Below are positions 25,445-34,751 of a stretch of 64,000 bases of DNA, in pieces. This DNA comes from Actinomycetota bacterium (lineage in GTDB: Bacteria; Actinomycetota; Acidimicrobiia; Acidimicrobiales; Palsa-688). Where the stretch lies: positions 62,001 to 126,000 of the forward strand of contig JAJPKN010000068.1 of assembly GCA_021323695.1 (NCBI GenBank), written 5' to 3'. The notes under the pieces were generated by a model. That model saw nothing but the letters and a program-made list of their open reading frames with translations. It was not told the origin of the DNA and did not search any database. The translations under genes were made by a program, and so were the position numbers. Each line of letters opens with the position of its first letter. Within the stretch, counting starts at the first letter, position 1.

Positions 25445-27130
25445 ATGGCAAAGCTGATGGCAAAGAAGACCGGCATTGGCCTGGACATCGGCTCGTCGGC
25501 GGTACGGGCGGCAGAGGTGGTGGTGGACGGCGAGCGCCGGGTGCTGCGCCGCTTCGCCCAGGTGGGCCTGCCCCAGGGGGCGGTCGTCGAAGGGGAGGTA
25601 CGGGACCGGGGGGCGGTCAGCGCCGCCCTGCGCAAGCTGTGGCAGCACGGGGGGTTCGCCAGCAGGAGGGTCGTGGTCGGCCTGGGGAGCCAGCGGACGA
25701 TGGTCCGCCAGGTGGAGATGCCCCAGATGCCCGACGAGGAGCTGCGCTCCGCCCTGCGTTACAAGCTGGGGGAGTTCCTGCCCATACCGGTCGACCAGGC
25801 GGTGGTCGACTTCGCCTCCGTCCCAGGGCCCGACGGGCCCAAGGGCACCCGCCGGGTGCTGTTGGTCGCCGCCCAAAAAGACGTCGTGGTGGACGAGATA
25901 GCCGCGGTGGAACAGGCGGGCCTGCGGGTCGCGGCGGTCGACTCGTCGGCCTTGGCCCTGCTGAGGGCGGTACGCCCCCAGGGTGGCGGGCCAGGCAAGG
26001 GCGACGGTGGCGGGGGGTTGGAAGCCGTGGTGGGGGTCGGCGCCCAGCTCATGACCGTGGCCGTGCGCGAGGCGGGCGTGGCCCGCTTCGTCCGCACGGT
26101 GGCCTTGGCCGTCCCGGCTACTGCCGACCTCAGCGACCAGATGGCCATGGCGCCGGCCGGGGATCTCTCCCGGCGGGCAGCCAACCGCAGCGTGGTGCCG
26201 GCGGGGGCGCCTGAGCCGGAGCAGTCGAAGCTGGACGCAGTGGTGACCGAGGTCCGCAGCTCGCTCGAGTACATCGTCTCCCAGAGCCACTCCGGCCAGT
26301 TCAGCCGCCTGCTGGTGACCGGGGGCGGGGCCATGCTACCCGGCTTGGCCACGGCCCTGGGCGCGGCGGTGGGGGTACCGGTGAAGTTGGCCGAGGTGCC
26401 CTTGGAGCTCGATTACAAGTCGATGGGGCTGGAGCCGGAGGCGGTCGAGGAGGCGTCGTCCCGGTGGGCGACCGCGGTGGGGCTGGCCTTGTGGGGCACC
26501 GACGGGGAGCAGGCGCCCTCCCTGGTGCCGCCCGAGGTGTTCGCCCGGCGCCAGGCCCGCAAAGCCATGACGGCGGCGGCCGCCGTGGTGGGCGTGGTCG
26601 CCCTGGCCCTCGGAGGCGCGGCCTACGCCCGGGTGCACACGGCCAGCAACCTCAGCCACCAGATCGCGCTGGCCAACCAGGAAGCGGGCGTGCTCCAGGT
26701 CAAGATAAAAAAGCTGGGCTACGTGATGGCGGTGCCGGAGGCGGTGCGGGCCCGGCGCCAGCTGGCTGCCCAGGCGCTCGTGGGCGACATCGACTGGACC
26801 GGCCTGTTGGAGCGCATCGCCCGGGCCCTGCCCGCCAGCGTGACGGTGCAGTCGGTGGAGCTCACCAAGACCGAGCCGACCACGGTCGGGGGCACCGCCC
26901 CGGCCAAGGGGGCCGTGGTGGGCAACATCACCATGACCGCCCAGACCACCGGCGGTGCGGCGGCCGTGGCCGAGTTCATTGACCGGGTCTCGGTGGTAAA
27001 GGGGCTGGAGGCCCTCTGGGTCTCGTCCACCACCAAGTCCACCGGCCTCACGGCCATCAGCGCCTCGGCCCAGGTGACCACGGCGGCCTTCAGCAACCGG
27101 GCCGCCCTGCTCCCAGGAGGGACCAAGTGA
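25445..27130 (+). CDS. pilM: fused type IV pilus alignment protein PilM-PilN
   Basis: A single 561-residue frame joins two proteins that are usually separate. Residues 1-345 are PilM, an actin-like cytoplasmic protein: TGIGLDIGSSAVRAAEV, the MPDEELRSALRYKLGEFLPI segment and LVTGGGAMLPGLATAL. Residues about 355-561 are PilN-like: SLVPPEVFARRQARK leads into a membrane helix (about 374-394, MTAAAAVVGVVALALGGAAY), then a coiled stretch and the extracytoplasmic domain ending IDRVSVVKGLEALWV. In other pili, PilM binds the cytoplasmic tail of PilN, so fusion would make that link permanent. No frameshift is needed. ATG 25445 has GGAG upstream; pilO overlaps by four bases. Confidence 0.9.
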   Translation: MAKLMAKKTGIGLDIGSSAVRAAEVVVDGERRVLRRFAQVGLPQGAVVEGEVRDRGAVSAALRKLWQHGGFASRRVVVGLGSQRTMVRQVEMPQMPDEELRSALRYKLGEFLPIPVDQAVVDFASVPGPDGPKGTRRVLLVAAQKDVVVDEIAAVEQAGLRVAAVDSSALALLRAVRPQGGGPGKGDGGGGLEAVVGVGAQLMTVAVREAGVARFVRTVALAVPATADLSDQMAMAPAGDLSRRAANRSVVPAGAPEPEQSKLDAVVTEVRSSLEYIVSQSHSGQFSRLLVTGGGAMLPGLATALGAAVGVPVKLAEVPLELDYKSMGLEPEAVEEASSRWATAVGLALWGTDGEQAPSLVPPEVFARRQARKAMTAAAAVVGVVALALGGAAYARVHTASNLSHQIALANQEAGVLQVKIKKLGYVMAVPEAVRARRQLAAQALVGDIDWTGLLERIARALPASVTVQSVELTKTEPTTVGGTAPAKGAVVGNITMTAQTTGGAAAVAEFIDRVSVVKGLEALWVSSTTKSTGLTAISASAQVTTAAFSNRAALLPGGTK

Positions 27131-27723
27131 CCCGGAGGATCGCCATCGCCACCGCCCTGGTCATTTTCGTGCTGGTGGCGGGCTGGTACATGGGTTTCTA
27201 CCGGCCCGAGTCCGGCCACATCAAGGCCCTGCAGTCCAAGCAGCAGGAGGCCCAGGCCAACCTGGCCCAGCTGGACGCCCGCTACTCCCAGCTTGTCCGG
27301 AGCCAGAGGCAGCTACCGGCCGAAAGGGCGGACCTGGCCCGGCTGGAGAGGTTGGTCCCCAACGGGCCGGAGCTCGACCGGCTGGTGACCGGGCTTTACG
27401 CCGCCGCCGCCACCGCCGGCGTCCAGTTGACGAGCATAAGCTCGCCCGCTCCCGCGGGTTACGGCCCGGGCTCCGGCAGTGCAGGCCCAGCCCCGGCCCA
27501 GCTGCAGCTCACGCTCCAGGTGAGCGGCACGCCGGGCGAGATCGAAGACCTGGTGCGGGTGCTCGGCTCGGCTCCCCGGCTGTTCGTGGTCGACAGCTTC
27601 GGGCTGGCCCTTGCCCCCGTAGCCGCCGGGCCCAGGGCCGGCGCGGGGAGCTCCCAGACGGGCACCTCGATAAGCCTGCGCGCCTTTTACGCCTTGCCCA
27701 ACGCGGACAGCCCGGCTTCTTGA
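27127..27723 (+). CDS. pilO: type IV pilus inner-membrane protein PilO-like
   Basis: A 198-residue bitopic protein. Residues 5-23 form a membrane helix (IAIATALVIFVLVAGWYMG), a coiled coil follows (ALQSKQQEAQANLAQLDARY), then a small ferredoxin-like domain (GPELDRLVTGLYAAAATAG, LTLQVSGTPGEIEDLVRVLG). This is the PilO layout; PilO pairs with PilN in the alignment complex. GTG 27127 overlaps the pilM-pilN TGA (GTGA) and has a good AGGAGG site. The sequence is diverged from proteobacterial PilO, so the call rests on architecture and order. Confidence 0.85.
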   Translation: MTRRIAIATALVIFVLVAGWYMGFYRPESGHIKALQSKQQEAQANLAQLDARYSQLVRSQRQLPAERADLARLERLVPNGPELDRLVTGLYAAAATAGVQLTSISSPAPAGYGPGSGSAGPAPAQLQLTLQVSGTPGEIEDLVRVLGSAPRLFVVDSFGLALAPVAAGPRAGAGSSQTGTSISLRAFYALPNADSPAS

Positions 27724-27784
27724 GCACCCGGGCCAGCTGCGGGCTTTTCCGGTCCTTGGTAACTCGTCAAGCTTTGGGGGCCTG

Positions 27785-30382
27785 ATGCCGATCAATGGCC
27801 GCGTGGACAACAGCACGTGCGGTTGGCGGCCGCGCGTGGCACGCCGCAAGGCCCCCCGGTGGCCGTGCCCGCCAGCCGACCGGCAAGCAGGCTTCACCCT
27901 GGTCGAGGTCGTCCTGGCCATCGCCATCCTGGCCACGCTGCTGGCGGCTACGGGCCGGCTGGTCGTGACCGGCCTGCAGGTGGGGCAGAACTCCCGCCTC
28001 AAGCTCCTGGCCACCGACATCGCGTCCAGCGCGCTCGACTGCGCGGTGGCCTCGCTCAACGTGGCCGCGGCCAACTTCCCGACCCCGTGCGGGGAACCGT
28101 CCCAGTTGATCAGCGCGCTCGGCTACGAGAGCCTGGCCAGCGTCTCCAGGGGAGGTTACCCCTTCACGATCGAGCAGGAGGTGGAGCCGGGGAGCGGCAC
28201 CTGCGGCATCCCCACCGGTGGTGCTCCTCCGGAGCTGCAGGTGGTCGACTTCGTCACCTGGGACCCGGCCCCACCGGCCAACTGGTGGCTTTCGCTCCCC
28301 GGGTCGGTGGCCAGCCGGTACGTGGAAGAGTCCACCATCGTGGCGGTGCCCGCAGTGGCCCTCAACCCGGCGGACGGCTCCATCAAGGTGGCAGTGACCG
28401 ACGATGTCAGCAGTGGCCAGAGGAACCTGCAGGTGACTGCCACCGACTTGAGCACGGGCTTGGTCTACAAGGCGACCACCACGGACCTGGGTTGCGCGTT
28501 GTTCCTGAACATGCCCCCGGACCCCTATTCCGTGTCCGTCTCTCCCAGCTCGGGGACCTACATCGACTCCAACAACGACATGAGCGGCGGCGTCCCTGCC
28601 CCCCTCGCCGGGGCCAACATGAACGGCAACGTGGGGGCGAGCCAGACATTGACCCTCCCCAGTGGCAAGCCCCTCTACTACGCCCCGGCCGCCTACGTGA
28701 ACGCCAGCTACACGGTGCCCCAGGTCGACGGGCTGAGCTGGCAGGCGCCCTACGTAACCAGCCCGGGAGACCTCGCCACCTCCCTGCCCTTGTCGTTCTG
28801 GAACGCCAACTTGGTGACCAACCCCTATGTAGCCCCGGCCCCCAGCCCATCGGGCGACACGGTGTTCCCTTTCCAGGCGTCGTCGCCCAGCTACTACGTG
28901 GTCGCCGGCACTTGCGGGACGGACAGCTCCCCTGACGGCTTCAGCGGAGGCAACCCGGCTGACGGCGTGGCCGTCCCCACCTCAGGCACGCTGGCGCCGG
29001 GCCAGGTGGCCACGGCCAACTTCACCTTGGTGCCGGTCGGCGTGGCCGTGACCAGCTCCGGCTCGGACCTGTCGGGGGCGGTGGTGGCGGCCCGGGCGGC
29101 CAGCCCCACCGGCGGCCAGGACGCCAATTGCCCGTCAGTGGCCCCCACGGCCATGCCGGTCCTGCAACTGGGCACGACCGCAGCCGCCTCCCCTCCGCTG
29201 CCGGGGGGAGGGACGCTGACCGCCATAAGCTCGAGCGCCGACCCGAGCATCTCGGGCACGGCGGTCACCTTCAGCGTCACCGTGACGGCTTCGTCGGGCG
29301 TGGGCACGCCCACGGGCAGCGTGTTGTTCTGCCAGGGGGGGACAGGGCCGTCGTGCACGGGCGGCACGGTCATCGGCACTGCCCCCCTGGGCGCCGACGG
29401 CACGGCCACCTCGCCGCCGGTCACCCTCACCAGCTCGGGGAGCCCCTACGGCGTGTACGCCGTCTACAGCGGCGACCCCAACTTCACCGCCTCGTCGTCG
29501 ACCACCCTGTCCCAGACCGTCGAGCCCACGGGCCAGGGCTACGCGACCACGACCTCGGTCAGCGCCAGCGCCGACCCGAGCGTGGCCGGCCAGCCCGTCA
29601 CCTTCACCGCTACCGTCAGCTCCTCGGGCAACGGGTCCCCGAGCACGGGCACGGTCACCTTCTACAGCGACGGCACGGCCATCGGGACCGCTACCCCGGC
29701 CAACGGCGTGGCCACCCTCGCTTACGTGTTCGCCTCGCCGGGCAGCCACAGCATCACCGCCCAGTACACCCAGGGGGCGGACCAGGACTTCGCCTCCTCG
29801 GCCCTTTCGGCACCTTTGTCCCAGAACGTGGGCACGTCGCCGGACGGCACCACCACCGCCCTGAGCGCCAATGCCAACCCGAGCGTGGCTGGCCAGGCGG
29901 TGACCTTCACGGCCACGGTCAGCCCGGCCTCGCCGGCCACGGGTACCCCCAGCGGGACGGTGCAGTTCCTGGCCAATGGCAGCGGTATCGCCGGTTGCGG
30001 GGCGCAGCCGGTGGCCTCCGGCACGGCCACCTGCACCACTTCGTCCTTGGGCACCGGCTCGGACAGCATCTCGGCTGTCTTCACCAGCTCCGACCCCAAC
30101 TGGTCGGGCTCCAGCTCGCCGTCGGTGGCCCAGCAGGTGGTGGGCACCGACACCCTGAGCGGGCTGCCGGCCGGCTACTGGTTGTTGTGGGCGTCGGCGT
30201 CGGGCGGCTCCCAGCTGTCCACCAACACCACCACGGCGGTGGTGCTCAAGGTGGGCTCAAGTGGTGCCTGGGAGAGCAAGTGCACCGGCGGCAGCTATTC
30301 GGGCCCTTATTACTCGGGGGGCACCTGCTCGGCTTGGGCCCCGCTGGGCCCGGGGGCGGTGGTGGAGGTGCCGGTGTCATGA
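27785..30382 (+). CDS. large pilin-like protein with tandem bacterial Ig-like domains
   Basis: An 865-residue prepilin-type protein. A long leader of about 36 residues ends in QAG before FTLVEVVLAIAILATLLAAT, the PilD cleavage and methylation signature with Glu at position 5. The following 440 residues are a Ser/Thr/Pro/Gly-rich exposed region. Three Ig-like repeats (group 3 type) then occur at about 477-580, 593-682 and 690-786, each with a Thr-rich SADPS(V/I) opening and a YSGD- or YTQG-type strand, plus a C-terminal cap. Such repeats are typical of adhesins. It probably sits in or at the tip of the pilus as a PilV-like minor pilin. ATGA overlap with the next gene. Confidence 0.85.
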   Translation: MPINGRVDNSTCGWRPRVARRKAPRWPCPPADRQAGFTLVEVVLAIAILATLLAATGRLVVTGLQVGQNSRLKLLATDIASSALDCAVASLNVAAANFPTPCGEPSQLISALGYESLASVSRGGYPFTIEQEVEPGSGTCGIPTGGAPPELQVVDFVTWDPAPPANWWLSLPGSVASRYVEESTIVAVPAVALNPADGSIKVAVTDDVSSGQRNLQVTATDLSTGLVYKATTTDLGCALFLNMPPDPYSVSVSPSSGTYIDSNNDMSGGVPAPLAGANMNGNVGASQTLTLPSGKPLYYAPAAYVNASYTVPQVDGLSWQAPYVTSPGDLATSLPLSFWNANLVTNPYVAPAPSPSGDTVFPFQASSPSYYVVAGTCGTDSSPDGFSGGNPADGVAVPTSGTLAPGQVATANFTLVPVGVAVTSSGSDLSGAVVAARAASPTGGQDANCPSVAPTAMPVLQLGTTAAASPPLPGGGTLTAISSSADPSISGTAVTFSVTVTASSGVGTPTGSVLFCQGGTGPSCTGGTVIGTAPLGADGTATSPPVTLTSSGSPYGVYAVYSGDPNFTASSSTTLSQTVEPTGQGYATTTSVSASADPSVAGQPVTFTATVSSSGNGSPSTGTVTFYSDGTAIGTATPANGVATLAYVFASPGSHSITAQYTQGADQDFASSALSAPLSQNVGTSPDGTTTALSANANPSVAGQAVTFTATVSPASPATGTPSGTVQFLANGSGIAGCGAQPVASGTATCTTSSLGTGSDSISAVFTSSDPNWSGSSSPSVAQQVVGTDTLSGLPAGYWLLWASASGGSQLSTNTTTAVVLKVGSSGAWESKCTGGSYSGPYYSGGTCSAWAPLGPGAVVEVPVS

Positions 30383-31068
30383 GGGGGCAGCCCCGCTCCG
30401 AGCGAGGGGTCAGCCTGGTGGAGACGGCGCTGGCCATGGCCCTCATGGCGGTGGTCATGACCTCGGTCGGCACGGCCGTCAAGCTGATCTCGGAGCAGTC
30501 CACCGTGATGACGACCAAGACCGTGGACATCGACCAGTTGCAGACCGCCGAGCAGACCATCGTGCGCGACATCCATGCCGCCGACAACGTGCCGCCGGCG
30601 ACGGCACCGTGGTGCTACGGCAGCGGCACGTCCCCTTCCGCGACCCCCTCGTCGGAGCTGGAGTTCACCGCCAACATCAATGGCACCACCGAGGCGTTCG
30701 ACATCAAGCTGAGCGGTGGGCAGCTCACCGTGGCCAGCAGCACCACCTGCGCCGGCCTGGCCAGTGCCCCGGTGGCCACGCTGGCGTCCAACCTCACCTC
30801 GAGCAGCGGTTTCACGGTAGCGGGGTGCGCCAACCTGGGGTCCTGCGCCCCCCTCCCCACTACCGCCCCTGCGTCCTGGACGGGGGGCAGCGGTGCGTCC
30901 TATAGCTTCTACCCCGCTCTGGGGGTGTCGCTCACCATGTCCGGCCCCAACGGGGTGAGCACGACCGTCGCCGACCACATCGTGGACATATGGAACGTCG
31001 AGGACCAGTGCCAGGCGGCGTGGCAGGTCGACCCACAAACGAGCCCACCCATGACCGACCCATGCTGA
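30379..31068 (+). CDS. minor pilin, PilW-like
   Basis: A 229-residue prepilin-like protein. The leader MRGQPRSERG precedes VSLVETALAMALMAVVMTSV; position +1 is Val rather than Phe, while Glu5 is kept. The rest is a Ser/Thr-rich globular domain with five to six Cys residues that could form disulfides. It overlaps the Ig-armed pilin by four bases and the next gene by seven, so the three form one translational unit. PilW-type minor pilins belong to the initiation/tip complex; the assignment is by position and N-terminus only. Confidence 0.8.
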   Translation: MRGQPRSERGVSLVETALAMALMAVVMTSVGTAVKLISEQSTVMTTKTVDIDQLQTAEQTIVRDIHAADNVPPATAPWCYGSGTSPSATPSSELEFTANINGTTEAFDIKLSGGQLTVASSTTCAGLASAPVATLASNLTSSSGFTVAGCANLGSCAPLPTTAPASWTGGSGASYSFYPALGVSLTMSGPNGVSTTVADHIVDIWNVEDQCQAAWQVDPQTSPPMTDPC

Positions 31069-33461
31069 CACCCCATGACAGGCCCATGCTGATATCCCGG
31101 CGCAAGCGGCCACCGAGGGCCGTGGCCGGAGCGCGGCGGCGCTGGCCGCGGGGCGAGGGGGGCCAGGCCATGCTGGTCGTGGTGGCGCTGATGGCACTGT
31201 TGTCAACCGTCCCGGCCGTGGTCATGGCCACAGCTGTAGGCCAGTTGGCCCAGACGACCGAGAACCTGAACTGGAACGCGGCCTACGAGGCCGCCCAAGC
31301 CGGGCTCAACGACTACATAGAGCACCTCGACCAGAACCCGGCCTACGACGAGTGGACGCTGGGCAACCCTTACTTCCGCTGCCAGTACAGCCCGGCCATG
31401 GCAGCCCAGGGCTACGAGCTGGTCAACGGCACCTGGACCTGGGTGGACCTGAAGGACCCGGGGCTGTGCGGTTGGTACTCGGTGCCCAACGCCAACCCGC
31501 CCGAGTGGTACGAGTACTCCCTGCCCAGGACCCAGAACGGGTCCCTGGCTCTCACCGTCAGCGGCGAGGCCGGGACCGGTAACCGGGCTGTGGTGAGGAC
31601 GTTCAGTTACAACATCGTCCCCACTGCCAGCTTCCTGGACAACATCTATTGGACCAACTACGAGATGATGGACCCGACGCTCGACCAAAGCTGCGCCAAC
31701 GACCTGCACATACCTTCGAGCGTGCCCCGCAGCCAGTACGCGGCGTACGGGAGCTACTACAGCTCCCATGGGCCGGCGCCGCTGTGGACCAGCACCGCCA
31801 AGCTGTCCGCCGGCTCCAACAGCGTCACCGGGCTGACTACCACGGCTGGCCTGGCCGTTGGCATGGCCATCAAGGACACGGCGGGCAAGGTGCCCAGCGG
31901 GACCACTGTGGCGAGCATCACCGGGCCCTCGTCCATCACCATGTCGAACAACGCCACCGGCACGCTGAGCGCGGACACGTTGTACACCACCAAGACGGCC
32001 CTCAGCTACAGCGGCGGCGTCACCGCCTACTCCCAGAGCCCATGGCCTCCCGACACCAACAACTGTTGGATATGGTTCGCGACCGGTGACACGGTGAACG
32101 GCCCGACCTTTTCCAACGACACCCTGCGCATCGACGGGACGCCCACTTTTTACGGGCAGGTCTTCAGCGCGGCCAAGGGACGCCAGGACCCCTTCACCGG
32201 CAGCGCCGTGCCTTGCCAGTACAACTTCGACGGCACCACGGCCCAATGCCAGCCCGGGCCAGCCACCGGCCTGCCACCGCAGTTCTCCGGCGACGAGCCG
32301 CAACCGAGCACGTCGGCGGACGCCACCGCGGCCCAATTGGTCGGCTGCTACATATCCGGCGGGACGATAACAAGCCCGTCGCCCACCTGGGTCGACATAA
32401 CCTTGTCGTTCTCGTCTTCCACCGGTGTGACGACGCTCAACTGGGCCAAGGACCCCTCGGCACCCAATGCCCCCAACGTGGACAACGCCGTCGGCAACCC
32501 CAACGGCGGGAGCGGGGGCGCCTGCGGCACGAACGGCACCGGCGGCACCATAAACCTGAGCACCCTCCCGGGGTCGGCGCTCATATACGTGGACGGCAAT
32601 GTCACGGTCCAAGACGCCGCCACCAACCCTGGCTTTGCCGGCTTCGCGACGATAGTGGCCGGAGACGACACCGGGACCGGCCCCATGCAATGGTCGAAAG
32701 TGACTGCTAACCTTTCGGCTGGGAGCAAGACGGCTTGCGTCGGCTCGGACCCGGGTTGGGCGGGCGAGAGCACCGGCGTCGGGGTGACCGACAGCGCTGG
32801 CGTGCTGCCAGCGGGCACCACGGTGAAGGTGGCAACCGGGGGGTGGTGGTGCAACTACCAGCTCACCTTTTCCCAGGCGCCCACCATGAGCGCCTCCTCG
32901 GACATAATCGGCCCGCCCGGGGCGGGCAACATCATCATCGGTGGCCCCATAACCTACCCCTACTCGGTGAACGGGGCCCAGCACGTGCTGACCACCACCA
33001 CCCATTGCGACCCCGCCTGGGGCACGGGCGGGGGTGTCCCTGCGGGCTACTGCCCGCGCTCGGACCCCTACGACGCGCTCGGGTTGGTGGCTGACTATTA
33101 CGTCCAGATCCTCCACACAGCCAACAGCTGCCCCTCGCCACCGCTGACCGTGGAGGCTGCCCTCCTGGCCCTCACTAACTCGGTCTACGCCGAGAACTGG
33201 ACCGGGGGCGCCCTCTGCCACCTGGACCTGTTCGGGGCCATCGGCCAGGACTTCCGTGGCCCAGTAGGGCTCATAGGTTATTCCGGGTACGAAAAAGAGT
33301 ACTACTACGACACCTCTCTCCAGACGGTGTGGCCGCCTTACTACCTGCAGGCGACCAGCTCGGGTTGGGAGCCGGTCGGCTACGCCGAGGGCCGGGCGGG
33401 GGCGGCGTCCCGGGCACTGGCGGGCGTGGCTTACGCCGCGGGCTGCGGCAGCCAGTGCTGA
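31062..33461 (+). CDS. large PilX-like pilus-associated protein
   Basis: A protein of about 799 residues with a basic N-terminus, GEGGQAMLVVVALMALLS (membrane helix about 34-56) and AAYEAAQAGLNDYIEHL directly after it, the PilX/PilW-type N-terminal region. The remaining 740 residues are Ser/Thr/Gly/Asn-rich with scattered Cys and no domain I recognise; APLWTSTAKLSAGSNSVTG and QWSKVTANLSAGSKTACVG are internal repeats of a beta-rich module. ATG 31062 overlaps the previous TGA; the ATG at 31086 is an alternative, and the two lie in an imperfect duplication. A tip or adhesive role is inferred from the operon. Confidence 0.75.
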   Translation: MLTPHDRPMLISRRKRPPRAVAGARRRWPRGEGGQAMLVVVALMALLSTVPAVVMATAVGQLAQTTENLNWNAAYEAAQAGLNDYIEHLDQNPAYDEWTLGNPYFRCQYSPAMAAQGYELVNGTWTWVDLKDPGLCGWYSVPNANPPEWYEYSLPRTQNGSLALTVSGEAGTGNRAVVRTFSYNIVPTASFLDNIYWTNYEMMDPTLDQSCANDLHIPSSVPRSQYAAYGSYYSSHGPAPLWTSTAKLSAGSNSVTGLTTTAGLAVGMAIKDTAGKVPSGTTVASITGPSSITMSNNATGTLSADTLYTTKTALSYSGGVTAYSQSPWPPDTNNCWIWFATGDTVNGPTFSNDTLRIDGTPTFYGQVFSAAKGRQDPFTGSAVPCQYNFDGTTAQCQPGPATGLPPQFSGDEPQPSTSADATAAQLVGCYISGGTITSPSPTWVDITLSFSSSTGVTTLNWAKDPSAPNAPNVDNAVGNPNGGSGGACGTNGTGGTINLSTLPGSALIYVDGNVTVQDAATNPGFAGFATIVAGDDTGTGPMQWSKVTANLSAGSKTACVGSDPGWAGESTGVGVTDSAGVLPAGTTVKVATGGWWCNYQLTFSQAPTMSASSDIIGPPGAGNIIIGGPITYPYSVNGAQHVLTTTTHCDPAWGTGGGVPAGYCPRSDPYDALGLVADYYVQILHTANSCPSPPLTVEAALLALTNSVYAENWTGGALCHLDLFGAIGQDFRGPVGLIGYSGYEKEYYYDTSLQTVWPPYYLQATSSGWEPVGYAEGRAGAASRALAGVAYAAGCGSQC

Positions 33462-33591
33462 CGCAGCTGCGTAATACCCGAAGCTGTGGCCTGGGTTGGC
33501 CCGCCCTCGCCCGGGTCGCGCTCAAGTCGGCGCGCCCGGTGGCCGAAGGCAATGGCAAAGGGCGGACTTCGCCCCCTCCAGGGAGGTCACG

Positions 33592-34077
33592 GTGGGTCAT
33601 CGGCTAGTCATCACGTCGGCTCTTGGTTTGCTCTGCTCGCTGGCCGCGGCGCCTCCGGCGTCGGCGGCGACTACCAGCACCAGTACCCCGCCGGGGTTCT
33701 TCGTCATCAGCAGCGCCGTGGCTGCCCCGGGGGCCACGGTCGAGTTCTGGGGCGCCCAGTGGACGGACGACAACTCGCTGGGCAGCGGGCCGGCGTCCTT
33801 CAAAGGTTTCACCGACACGGTGGACAACCCCACTTGCCCGACGCTGTGGTCGACGGACACGGGCAACAGCACACCGCCGCCGGCCAGCGTGCCCTCCGAG
33901 GTCACCGTGATCGTGTCCAGCTCGATCACGCAGGTCGGCTCGACCATCTCCGGTAACGTCGTGGGGCTGGCCACTATCGAGACCGACCCCGGTTACGAGG
34001 GCAACCCCGGCCACCCGGGCTACGGCACGGTGCTGAGCGTGCAGCCCTGCAGCAGCGGTGGGGGCATGGCTTCCTAG
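33592..34077 (+). CDS. small secreted protein of unknown function
   Basis: A 161-residue protein with a classical signal peptide: GHRLVITSALGLLCSLAAAPPASA, cut after ASA. The mature part is a Ser/Thr/Pro-rich beta-type sequence with two or three Cys (DNPTCPTLW, VQPCSSGGG). GTG 33592 is chosen because GGAGG lies five bases upstream and the signal peptide starts there. It ends the pilus locus, 130 bases after the PilX-like gene, and is probably exported. I do not recognise a family; export together with the pilus components is inferred from position only. Confidence 0.7.
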   Translation: MGHRLVITSALGLLCSLAAAPPASAATTSTSTPPGFFVISSAVAAPGATVEFWGAQWTDDNSLGSGPASFKGFTDTVDNPTCPTLWSTDTGNSTPPPASVPSEVTVIVSSSITQVGSTISGNVVGLATIETDPGYEGNPGHPGYGTVLSVQPCSSGGGMAS

Positions 34078-34084
34078 CCCATAG

Positions 34085-34483
34085 CTACCCCACGGGCACC
34101 AGGTGCGCCACGTCGTCGTGGAGGAAGCCGAACGCCCGGTCGAACGTGGCCACCCGCCCCTCGTGGTGGCGCGCCAGCTGGGCCAGGTAGGCATCGGTGA
34201 GCTGCCGGTGCCCGACCACCCCCGCCAGCCGCACCTCGGTGTAGGCCAGCTCGTCGGCCCAGAAGCGGTGGCGGCTGTCCTCGCACACGGCGCGCAGCAC
34301 GCTGGCGCTCGTGCTGGCCGGCTGGCCGGCCCGGACTAGGAAGCGGAGCAAGCTCCCCTGGGTGAGCGGGCAGGTGGCGAAGTGGCCGCTCAGCCCGGCA
34401 AGCCAGCCCTCCGCTGCGTCATGGTGCACGTGGTCGGCCACCACCAGCGCGATGAGCACGTTGGCGTCCAGCAGGAACGTCAC
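34085..34483 (-). CDS. vapC: VapC-type PIN-domain toxin
   Basis: A 132-residue PIN-domain ribonuclease of the VapC type. The start LLDANVLIAL carries the first catalytic Asp, CPLTQGSLLRFLVR is the conserved central helix, QLTDAYLAQLARHHEGRVATFD holds further acidic residues. The gene overlaps the ribbon-helix-helix antitoxin by four bases and is transcribed with it, the classic toxin-antitoxin layout. It ends eight bases from the convergent secreted-protein gene. It appears intact. Confidence 0.88.
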   Translation of the reverse strand: MTFLLDANVLIALVVADHVHHDAAEGWLAGLSGHFATCPLTQGSLLRFLVRAGQPASTSASVLRAVCEDSRHRFWADELAYTEVRLAGVVGHRQLTDAYLAQLARHHEGRVATFDRAFGFLHDDVAHLVPVG

Positions 34484-34719
34484 TGGTCGTCTTCCAAGCT
34501 GCGCACATCTTCGCTGGTGACCACCTTGCCCAAGCGGACGAGAGGCAGGCCGGTACGCGGGCTGGTGATGACCGGGGCGGCCTCCCCCTGGCCGAGGCCA
34601 CGCCTCAGCAGGTCGGCAACCGTCGCGCTGAGGCTCTGGTGGCGGTCACGGGCTATGGCCAGAGCCTGCTTGTGCAGGTCGTCCGGCAGGTCGATGGTCG
34701 TGCGCACCTTTGTCATCAT
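34480..34719 (-). CDS. vapB: VapB-type ribbon-helix-helix antitoxin
   Basis: A 79-residue protein with an N-terminal ribbon-helix-helix domain (KVRTTIDLPDDLHKQAL, LSATVADLLRRGL) that should bind the operon promoter, and a C-terminal tail (SPRTGLPLVRLGKVVT) that should wrap the toxin. It is the first gene of the pair. The AT-rich TCATAATGCATGG stretch just upstream (34715-34727) may hold the operator and promoter. Confidence 0.88.
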   Translation of the reverse strand: MMTKVRTTIDLPDDLHKQALAIARDRHQSLSATVADLLRRGLGQGEAAPVITSPRTGLPLVRLGKVVTSEDVRSLEDDQ

Positions 34720-34751
34720 AATGCATGGCTCATCTAGGTGCAGGAGCAGTT

